A stretch of 5,247 bases of DNA from Victivallaceae bacterium (GTDB lineage Bacteria > Verrucomicrobiota > Lentisphaeria > Victivallales > Victivallaceae): NCBI GenBank assembly GCA_028717165.1, contig JAQUOK010000275.1:1-5247 (forward strand), in the 5' to 3' direction. The position numbers and the translations under genes are program-made. Each line of letters opens with the position of its first letter. Within the stretch, counting starts at the first letter, position 1. This document shows positions 1-5,247 of the stretch, in pieces. The notes beneath the pieces are model-generated. The model ran no database searches, had not been told where the DNA came from, and worked only from the letters and a program-made list of their open reading frames with translations.

Positions 1-31
1 GCTAATGTATTGTCCTTGAATTCAGCAGACT

Positions 32-1687
32 CTATTTCCAGTCCGCCGCAGGTAATATGAATGTCTGTTGCCAGTACGGGGGAACCGGCCGCTTTCCCTT
101 TACAGCAATAACCTGGCAGCAGTGCGGCGGCAATGAAACTTTATAACGGTTCGAAAACACTCCTTTATATTCGCTTTGCCAGAAATCGAAAATATGATAT
201 TCCTTGTCCGCCGCAAGTCCTGCTTCGTGAAAATCCAGAATATATTCCCGTTCCCTTGCCGGATAATCGACATTGATTATGCAAATTACCTGCCATTCTT
301 CCGTTTCGTTTCCGACCTTCAGGGCATAGAATGACGGGACGTTTTTGCGGAAAAAATCCAGCGGTACGGCCGCATGTTTATAATGCGGCAGAACTTTTTC
401 AAGCAGTTTTACCCGTTCCGGCGCCAGCTCCGGCAACTTGTCGCTGAGCATTACCAGCCCGTTGCTCAAACCGACAACGGATGCCCAGGATTGCGCCTCT
501 TCATAAGACAGTTCCGAGTTGCTGCCTTTCTGGCGTACAACCAGATAATCAGGATCGTTGATCCATAATTTTTTGTGCTGATGACAGTGGTTAAGCGTTG
601 CCGCTATCGCCCGGAGGACTTCCCCCGGCCCATTGAAGGAATCCCGTTCTCCATGGTGTTTGGCGATTTTGGAACCGTCCCAGCGGCCGCCGACATCGTC
701 ACCGATCCTCATGCCGTCAGCTACGCCCAATGAAAGGCCGAAAAGGCAGGCGTTAAGCAGAAAAGTTCCTTCTTTCATGCCTTCCTTGAAGGCCTTAAGG
801 CCGTTGCGCATCGCTTCTCCCTTGGAGACGCAGGGATCAGCGAGAATGCCCAGTGGGGACATTCCCTGTCCGTTGGCGCCGTCAAGTTTTATATATTCAT
901 AACCGTAATCGACGGTAACAGTCCGCGCCAGTTCCCGTATCCAATCGCATACTTCCGGAATACTGCAATCCAGGGCATATACCGTTTTCACGGCGTAACC
1001 GGCTACTTCAAGCGGGCTGCCGTCCGCGGTTTTAATGACCCAGTCCGGGTGTTCCCGGTATATTTTGCTCTGCGGCGCGGCCAGAAACGGGCAAAGCCAC
1101 AGGCCGGGTTTAAATCCTTTTGATTTTATCTCAGCGGCAAGCCATTTCAGGCCGTGGGGAAATTTCTTATTCGTGCTTAACCATTCTCCCTCACAATCCG
1201 AAAAACCGGCGTCAAGTTGAATATATTCAACCGGTATCGTATCGCGGCGCCCGACCAGCCAGTCCACATTTTCGAGAATATCGCTTTCGCTTATTCCACT
1301 CTGGTAATAATCCCAGGTCGCCCATCCGATAATATCTCTGAAGTTAATCCTGCTTTTATCGATTCCTGCCGTTATCAGGTCAAAATACTTCTCCAGCATC
1401 AGCGCCGGAATGTCCGCGGAGTCAACATTGACATACAAAGTCTCGGTTTGCAGTTTGCGGCCCGGTTTCAAAGGCAATCCGCAGAACTGACACACGGCTT
1501 TCAGCGACTCGAATTTAAAACCTTCAACCGCTTTCAGGCGTATTTCAGTATGCTGTCCGGCGAATGTCAGGAAACCCAGGAAAACATATTTTCCGGTTTT
1601 GCGGTTGCCGAGCAGTGAATAATAAGGAGAATAATAATCGAGTTTATTTTCATTGTGGCAGGGGTTGCACAAATCCTCTACTCCCGC
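32..1687 (-). CDS. GH36-family alpha-galactosidase-like enzyme, catalytic barrel and C-terminal domain (shifted frame)
   Basis: 551 residues from the proposed frame junction; a caller would start at the TTG at 1672 (546 residues, used for numbering here). With the upstream segment the whole is about 649 residues, close to the GH36 norm of about 650-730. GH36 enzymes retain configuration and release alpha-linked galactose from raffinose-type oligosaccharides or galactomannan. Residues 1-105 finish the N-terminal beta-sandwich (SPYYSLLGN, VFLGFLT). The barrel starts at IIGWATWDYY (114-123) and continues with EYIQLDAGF, FKPGLWLCPF and LDCSIPEV. Asp264 in YIKLDGAN (codon 883-881) is the expected nucleophile. 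Asp326 in MRIGDD (R322-x3-D326, codon 697-695) is the expected acid/base. LWINDPDYLVVR (369-380) is another family signature. Residues 430-527 form the C-terminal beta domain. Both catalytic residues are present, so the enzyme would be active if the frame is whole. The TTG has no Shine-Dalgarno and would cut a domain in half, so it is not a credible start. No export signal is seen. Galactose specificity is inferred from the family; other alpha-galactoside or N-acetylgalactosaminide activities exist in GH36. Confidence 0.85.
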   Translation of the reverse strand, partial: AGVEDLCNPCHNENKLDYYSPYYSLLGNRKTGKYVFLGFLTFAGQHTEIRLKAVEGFKFESLKAVCQFCGLPLKPGRKLQTETLYVNVDSADIPALMLEKYFDLITAGIDKSRINFRDIIGWATWDYYQSGISESDILENVDWLVGRRDTIPVEYIQLDAGFSDCEGEWLSTNKKFPHGLKWLAAEIKSKGFKPGLWLCPFLAAPQSKIYREHPDWVIKTADGSPLEVAGYAVKTVYALDCSIPEVCDWIRELARTVTVDYGYEYIKLDGANGQGMSPLGILADPCVSKGEAMRNGLKAFKEGMKEGTFLLNACLFGLSLGVADGMRIGDDVGGRWDGSKIAKHHGERDSFNGPGEVLRAIAATLNHCHQHKKLWINDPDYLVVRQKGSNSELSYEEAQSWASVVGLSNGLVMLSDKLPELAPERVKLLEKVLPHYKHAAVPLDFFRKNVPSFYALKVGNETEEWQVICIINVDYPAREREYILDFHEAGLAADKEYHIFDFWQSEYKGVFSNRYKVSLPPHCCQVIAVKGKRPVPPYWQQTFILPAADWK

Positions 1688-1982
1688 CCCCCAAGCCGGC
1701 GCTGAGCATGGTCCAGGAATTTATATTGCCGTCAAGAGCTAATATCCCCTTTTCCTTACTTGAAATATCAAGTACGGCAACTTCATCTATGAACATGGGG
1801 TTATCGGAAATATTTGCTATTTCAAGGTTTAATTCCGCAATTCCGTTCTCATTTTTTATGACATTCAATTTGAAGTCGACTATTCTGTTCTTCCGTCCGG
1901 AGTTTATTTCGTAAATAATTCCATCAGTATCTCTGAACCTGATACTGCTTTCCGCGTTTTGTATTAAACTGCTGATATTCAT
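1650..1982 (-). pseudogene. N-terminal beta-sandwich segment of a frameshifted GH36 alpha-galactosidase-like gene
   Basis: This is the 5' part of the GH36 gene, about 110 residues from ATG 1982 (128 if ATG 2036 were used). It has the alternating, strand-rich look of the GH36 N-terminal domain: IRFRDTDGIIYEI, then AELNLEIANISDNPMFIDEVAVLDI, then ALDGNINSWTM, which corresponds to the N-terminal-domain stretch where GH36 proteins carry a QSW-type motif. After SWTMLSAGLG the frame runs into a low-complexity tail (GGSRGFVQPLPQ) and a stop at 1650. That tail does not resemble the family, whereas the other frame at the same place continues well. It overlaps the downstream frame and should be read as one gene with it. 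No signal peptide is visible, so the product would be cytoplasmic. On its own this fragment is unlikely to be a functional protein. Confidence 0.7.
1687..1692 (-). other. G6 run at the frameshift point of the GH36 gene
   Basis: The minus strand reads TTG GGG GGC GGG across this run. Frames are compatible only within 1650-1720, because the downstream frame has a TAA at 1723-1721 and the upstream frame stops at 1650. Deleting one G turns the reading into L-G-A-G-V-E-D-L-C-N-P and joins both halves without a stop. The gene thus carries one extra base (or a ribosome would need to slip +1, from GGG to the overlapping GGG). A homopolymer is the usual place for a sequencing or assembly indel, a replication slip, or transcriptional slippage. 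The sequence alone cannot tell these apart. Confidence 0.65.
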
Positions 1983-1986
1983 GTTT

Positions 1987-1991
1987 TCCCT
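1987..1991 (-). promoter_or_regulatory. Probable Shine-Dalgarno AGGGA that sets the GH36 start at 1982
   Basis: AGGGA stands four bases (AAAC) before the ATG at 1982 on the minus strand. The spacing is a little short but usable. The alternative in-frame ATG at 2036 is preceded by AAGATAATACACAA, with no purine-rich core. It would also make the inverted repeat coding (residues KYPEIIPGI), which looks unlike a GH36 N-terminus. Confidence 0.5.
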
Positions 1992-2004
1992 GTTATTTAT
2001 TAAG

Positions 2005-2028
2005 ATACCCGGAATGATTTCCGGGTAT
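2005..2028. repeat. Perfect 10-bp inverted repeat (hairpin or operator) before the GH36 gene
   Basis: ATACCCGGAA (2005-2014) and TTCCGGGTAT (2019-2028) are exact reverse complements around a 4-base loop. The repeat lies between the stop of the secreted protein gene (2049) and the likely GH36 start (1982). In the minus-strand transcript the stem is followed by CUUAAUAA, which is a poor U-tract. In plus-strand RNA it is followed by UUUUCUCAUUU, a better terminator tail, but no plus-strand gene needs one. It could therefore be a leaky intercistronic terminator or mRNA stability stem, or a DNA palindrome bound by a regulator. A GATAAT hexamer (2043-2048, minus strand) sits just upstream and could be a -10 box, but I see no good -35 box 16-18 bases before it. 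Confidence 0.6.
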
Positions 2029-2048
2029 TTTCTCATTTGTGTATTATC

Positions 2049-2861
2049 TTAATTACCTTGCGGCGTATCTCCGGCAGTTAACCATTCCAAGGTTTTCTTA
2101 CTTAACGCATTTTTAAAAATAAGGGAAATATATTTACTTTTTGTTGAAATTCCCGGAACAATATAAATACAGGCGCCTTTGCCTAAATGCTTATAGGTTA
2201 AAAACGGCTGATCAGGACAAGGCTTGTTCTTATAAATACTGTCCGATATTATCAAAACAATTGCACTGCTGTTTCGGGTTGAACGCCCGTCAGATTTTGT
2301 TTCCAGATCTATCCAATTACCGGAATGCAGACCTTCTGTCAGGGGACAGTCAACTTTTACCATTATTTTGGTCATTTGTGCGCTTGAGTGACCATATACG
2401 CCGACCAGCGGATTACCGGATTTGCCGAATGACTTGGAACCTTCTATTTTATAATCCTCGTTTGGGGTAACCATCCCCAACTCGCTGTTGGTGATCAACA
2501 GGCCCCCGTTTTGGACATATTCGGTCATTCCCTCGTACATCTTAGGTGAAAACCAGCATGCGAGAGCCGTAATAAGAATCCTTTTATACGAATCCCGTTT
2601 TTCCCGGTTCTCCGGCAGAAAAATATCCGCATTGACTAAATCCGGATCATTTCCGCTCGCTTCTTTTACGGCCTTGGCCAGGCCCCGGGTACACCATTGC
2701 CGTTTCGCTCCGTATTCATATTTATCGTATTTTACTATCGCCGTCTCCTTATCTCTTTTTTCCTGTGCGGATACATTCCCCGGCACAATCAACAAGGTTG
2801 TTATTATAAATAAGAATGAGATTAGAGTGTTTTGCAATTTTTTTCCGTGAGATGATTTCAT
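2049..2861 (-). CDS. Exported GATase1/ThuA-like domain protein, function unknown
   Basis: 270 residues. The N-terminus is a clear signal peptide: basic Lys7-Lys8, a hydrophobic core at about 12-27 (LISFLFIITTLLIV), then NVSA with probable cleavage after Ala32. There is no lipobox Cys, so it should be secreted or periplasmic rather than a lipoprotein. The mature part is one alpha/beta domain of the GATase1-like superfamily. It has a strand RILITALAC (94-102), a helix, the strand-turn GGLLITNSELG (119-129), CPLTEGLHSGN (172-182), and GKGACIYIVPG (228-238) with a final helix TLEWLTAG. The position where an amidotransferase has its nucleophile Cys holds Asn/Ser, so catalysis of that kind is not expected. 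The domain plan matches the C-terminal domain of the protein encoded just upstream, and an old duplication or shared accessory role is plausible. Proteins of this type usually sit beside glycosidases, as here. I do not recognise a specific family name or reaction. The start is set by ATG 2861 with AGGAG eight bases before it. Confidence 0.75.
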   Translation of the reverse strand: MKSSHGKKLQNTLISFLFIITTLLIVPGNVSAQEKRDKETAIVKYDKYEYGAKRQWCTRGLAKAVKEASGNDPDLVNADIFLPENREKRDSYKRILITALACWFSPKMYEGMTEYVQNGGLLITNSELGMVTPNEDYKIEGSKSFGKSGNPLVGVYGHSSAQMTKIMVKVDCPLTEGLHSGNWIDLETKSDGRSTRNSSAIVLIISDSIYKNKPCPDQPFLTYKHLGKGACIYIVPGISTKSKYISLIFKNALSKKTLEWLTAGDTPQGN

Positions 2862-2869
2862 TGTTTCAA

Positions 2870-2874
2870 CTCCT
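2870..2874 (-). promoter_or_regulatory. Shine-Dalgarno AGGAG of the secreted GATase1-like gene
   Basis: On the minus strand, AAAAGGAG precedes the ATG at 2861 with an 8-base spacer (TTGAAACA). This is near-ideal spacing and fixes the start of the 270-residue protein. The site lies in the 25-base gap after the stop of the upstream gene, which leaves little room for a separate promoter. Confidence 0.8.
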
Positions 2875-2886
2875 TTTGGTTCATTT

Positions 2887-5247
2887 TTATTTCCCGTTCT
2901 TATTTCCGGCCAGCCACTTTACGGAATCCGTCAAAAGCTGCAGTTCTTTTCCCTTCAAATCATCCTGAAGATATTTTTTACAATCATTCCAGGGACAGAA
3001 ACATCCGGGCAGAGTACCAAAAACCACCACCCGGCCCTTGCCGTATTTTCCGGACAGAACAACATCATAGCCTTTTTTATCCCTGGCGATAACCCTGGCG
3101 TCTTTCCCCGGTTTGAACGCATAATGGTCAAATGCCCATCCGGGAACGTATTCATCTCCGCGTTTCACCGTTGCGGTCGGGGAAACCGGGTTTTGGATCA
3201 TCAACCCGTTATTTTCGATGTTTTTGATTTTCCCATTATTCCCGGCGATAATGTCGGGAAACATGCCGGCCGTCGCCTTTGCAGCGGAGTCATGGGTAAG
3301 TATCAGACCTTTGCCGGTTTTCACCATGGATTTGATCACCTTTACGGCATTATCAAAGAAAACGGAACTCCTAGCATGAGGAATTATTATCACATCGGCA
3401 TGGCGCATACAGGCGCCGTCAAGGCGGGGCAGATAAAAACAATTGAATTCAGGCATCTTGCTCAACCGGTTATAAATTTCTTCAGCTCCATGCGCATTCT
3501 GGTAAACGCCGACTTTTATGCCGGGCCGGTCGGAAACCGCAATGGCCACTTCCGGGTTTTCAATGACGTTGATCTTACCCATATCAGCAAACACTTTATT
3601 ATTAGGGTAGAGCCCCTTAAAACGAGTCAGATCGCGGCTTGTTCCTACGGCAAGCACATAGGGTTCATTGGCATAATTAGTACTGATCTTTACGCCTTTT
3701 TTCAATTCTTCCGCACCAGCCTCGTAAAGCACTTGCCCCGTAATAATATTCTTAACTTCAAAACGTTTTCCCGTCAAGCCGAGCTTTCCGGTATCCAGTG
3801 ACAAAACCGCCGTTGCCGGTTTTTCCCCCGGCAGCGCGACGCACAACGTATTATCCTGCCTGGTTATTGAAGAAAACCGGAAATTGTCATTCCCTTTCAG
3901 ACAGGCGGATTGAGGCGTAATTTTATCGATAAAATCGGTAAAAATTTTATTTTTATCATCATTGTAGGAGCAGACCAGGTAATATGCGTTCCCCTTGCGG
4001 GTCATGACCGGCTTTTTGGTATTCTTTTCCCGGATTATAACTTCATCCGCCGATATTAACTCAACATCCCGCAAAGTTCCCCAGGTTTTACCTGCCGGCA
4101 CCGCCAGTTTTTCACTTTCCAGCCTGACATAACCGGCTAACGGTTGACCCTTTTTTATCTTTATTCCGAAAAGTTCCTCCATGTGGTCATGCTGTTTCTC
4201 CAAATCCCGGCTCCCGGTAGTTACGGCGCTACTTATCGCGAGTACTTTTCCGCCCCGGGACAGATATTCCTTCAAATTTCGGAAAAACGCCTCATCCATC
4301 CCTATCCCCATTTCTTCAGGGATAATGATCAGGTCATATTTCATAAGGTTCTCAGGCTTGAGGGTGAACTCGGCGCCGATAAGCTGCGTATCCACCGGAT
4401 AATATTTTTTAAGATTTTCGCGCAGTTGTTTATATACTTCCTTATATTTTCTACCAGCGTCCACAGGATACCGTAACACAAAGGGCACGCTGGAAATAAA
4501 TAACCCTATTTTAGACTGCCGTTCCGCACCGATCCATTCCATTTGCAGATTGTTCCACTTTTTTACATTATCGAGACCGGTAAAAAGCTGGAGCACTTTT
4601 TCACTTTTTTTCGCATAACCGTTTAAATAATCTCCATAGACCTTGGTGAATCCGGGACTTTTTTGGTAGGCTCTCCGCAAAACCATGGGAAACAACATTG
4701 TTCTATATTCAAAAAAAGAGATAGGACTTCCATGGAATGCTACGGTTTCATTGTACGGGATATTGGCCCCTTTATAAGAAAAACTCGTTTCAATAAACGG
4801 CTTTTTCAAGTCATAATAATTGCTGTAGGATACCACCCACATGCGATCGCATATTTTTTCCAATTCCAAGGCGTCATACCCCCATGCCACCGAGTCGCTT
4901 CCAGTTTCGGGAGGATAAAAACAAAATTGGGTTTGCATATCATATTTGGCGGCGGCATCCCTCATCGCTTTGGTAAAATTGGTTACGACATCGTTACGAT
5001 ATAAACAGAATCTTTTGTCCCATTTGGCGCCGTCCTTACCGGTGGGAATTTTTGACCCAGTATATTTCTCGCCAAAATTTTTAAGGCAAAATTTACTGAA
5101 TTCCTCAAGATCATCACGGTGAGTATCGGGACATTCGGCACAATTCACTTCATGCGGAAATATGCCAACCAAACTTTTATGACGTGATTTATAATTCTTA
5201 CCCAATTCTTCAATTATATCAGTCCATATTTTAATGTGTCTGGGATC
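2887..5247 (-). CDS. Multidomain glycosidase-like protein with two GATase1-like domains (5' end outside window)
   Basis: The frame is open to the window edge. A TTG at 5205 could be taken as a start, but 14 in-frame codons precede it (DPRHIKIWTDIIEE) and read as a natural helix of the same fold, so the gene is partial. 786 residues are visible, numbered here from the edge. Residues 1-165 look like the second half of a (beta/alpha)8 glycosidase barrel of the clan GH-A/GH42 type: GIFPHE (28-33) has a strand-end Glu33 suited to be the acid/base, and FIETSF (151-156) holds Glu153, a possible nucleophile. Residues 245-444 form a GATase1-like domain, like the trimerization domain of GH42 enzymes (YDLIIIPEE, then GGKVLAISS). 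Residues 450-535 look like a beta-sandwich. Residues 577-784 form a second GATase1/ThuA-like domain (ADVIIIPHA, GKGLILTHD, GKGRVVVFG). Neither domain has a Cys at the nucleophile elbow, so neither should be an active amidotransferase. A polysaccharide- or oligosaccharide-directed hydrolase is the likely role; substrate unknown. The missing N-terminus hides any signal peptide. The stop lies 25 bases before the next gene, suggesting one transcript. Confidence 0.72.
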   Translation of the reverse strand, partial: DPRHIKIWTDIIEELGKNYKSRHKSLVGIFPHEVNCAECPDTHRDDLEEFSKFCLKNFGEKYTGSKIPTGKDGAKWDKRFCLYRNDVVTNFTKAMRDAAAKYDMQTQFCFYPPETGSDSVAWGYDALELEKICDRMWVVSYSNYYDLKKPFIETSFSYKGANIPYNETVAFHGSPISFFEYRTMLFPMVLRRAYQKSPGFTKVYGDYLNGYAKKSEKVLQLFTGLDNVKKWNNLQMEWIGAERQSKIGLFISSVPFVLRYPVDAGRKYKEVYKQLRENLKKYYPVDTQLIGAEFTLKPENLMKYDLIIIPEEMGIGMDEAFFRNLKEYLSRGGKVLAISSAVTTGSRDLEKQHDHMEELFGIKIKKGQPLAGYVRLESEKLAVPAGKTWGTLRDVELISADEVIIREKNTKKPVMTRKGNAYYLVCSYNDDKNKIFTDFIDKITPQSACLKGNDNFRFSSITRQDNTLCVALPGEKPATAVLSLDTGKLGLTGKRFEVKNIITGQVLYEAGAEELKKGVKISTNYANEPYVLAVGTSRDLTRFKGLYPNNKVFADMGKINVIENPEVAIAVSDRPGIKVGVYQNAHGAEEIYNRLSKMPEFNCFYLPRLDGACMRHADVIIIPHARSSVFFDNAVKVIKSMVKTGKGLILTHDSAAKATAGMFPDIIAGNNGKIKNIENNGLMIQNPVSPTATVKRGDEYVPGWAFDHYAFKPGKDARVIARDKKGYDVVLSGKYGKGRVVVFGTLPGCFCPWNDCKKYLQDDLKGKELQLLTDSVKWLAGNKNGK

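Noticed and set aside
1..31. Possible start of another gene downstream of the GH36 stop
   Set aside because: On the minus strand an AAGGA is present, but no ATG, GTG or TTG follows at suitable distance before the window ends. Nothing can be called.
1217..1618. 133-codon plus-strand open frame, and other plus-strand frames opposite the GH36 gene
   Set aside because: They are antisense to conserved GH36 sequence and show no recognisable protein features.
1650..1720. Programmed +1 ribosomal frameshifting as the explanation for the split GH36 gene
   Set aside because: A +1 slip on GGG-G is possible, but I see no clear stimulatory element such as a stop codon or rare codon in the A-site, and recoding is not known to me for GH36. 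An indel in the homopolymer is simpler.
2858..2884. Eight-codon minus-strand ORF (MNQKELKQ) whose TGA overlaps the ATG of the secreted protein gene
   Set aside because: It covers the Shine-Dalgarno of the next gene and has no ribosome binding site of its own that I can see. Chance is the simplest reading.
2955..3155. 66-codon minus-strand frame inside the large gene
   Set aside because: It is an out-of-frame overlap of the C-terminal GATase1-like domain, and its composition is unlike a natural protein.
3124..3801. 225-codon open frame on the plus strand
   Set aside because: It lies wholly opposite the well-supported large minus-strand gene, has no family-like motifs, and ends without relation to other plus-strand genes. 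It is an antisense shadow.
3920..3935. Perfect 16-bp palindrome ATTTTATCGATAAAAT
   Set aside because: It is inside coding sequence (DFIDKIT) and AT-rich, so it is probably a by-product of codon choice. No context supports a binding site.

Overview
The window is one block of genes on the minus strand, read from the right edge to the left. It looks like part of a carbohydrate-degradation locus. There are no RNA genes, mobile elements or CRISPR arrays that I can support. Long secreted or glycosidase-linked proteins with several glutamine-amidotransferase-like modules, next to a GH36 enzyme, are typical of environmental or gut heterotrophs. Lentisphaerota, Verrucomicrobiota and related PVC bacteria come to mind, but no marker gene is present and this is a low-confidence guess from protein style. 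Base composition is moderate, and I see no abrupt shift between genes.

Region by region, in the direction of transcription: (1) 5247-2887 holds the 3' part of a large gene cut by the window edge. It encodes the end of a (beta/alpha)8 glycosidase-like barrel, a first GATase1-like domain, a beta-rich domain, and a second GATase1/ThuA-like domain. (2) 2861-2049, after a 25-base gap with a strong Shine-Dalgarno, encodes a 270-residue protein with a signal peptide. It is essentially one GATase1-like domain resembling the last domain of the upstream protein. (3) A 66-base spacer (1983-2048) carries a perfect 10-bp inverted repeat. (4) 1982-32 is a GH36-family alpha-galactosidase-like gene, but it is broken into two frames. 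An N-terminal beta-sandwich segment stops at 1650, while the catalytic barrel and C-terminal domain are in another frame. Dropping one G from a G6 run (plus-strand C6, 1687-1692) joins them into one GH36 protein of about 649 residues with both catalytic aspartates intact.

Together the genes suggest glycan processing. The large protein and the small secreted protein would handle or bind sugar outside the cytoplasm, or scaffold that work, and the GH36 enzyme, which has no visible signal peptide, would cleave alpha-linked galactosides inside the cell. The substrate and the regulator cannot be read from this window. The main points for a second look are the frameshifted GH36 gene, the inverted repeat before it, and the family of three amidotransferase-like domains that lack the catalytic cysteine.
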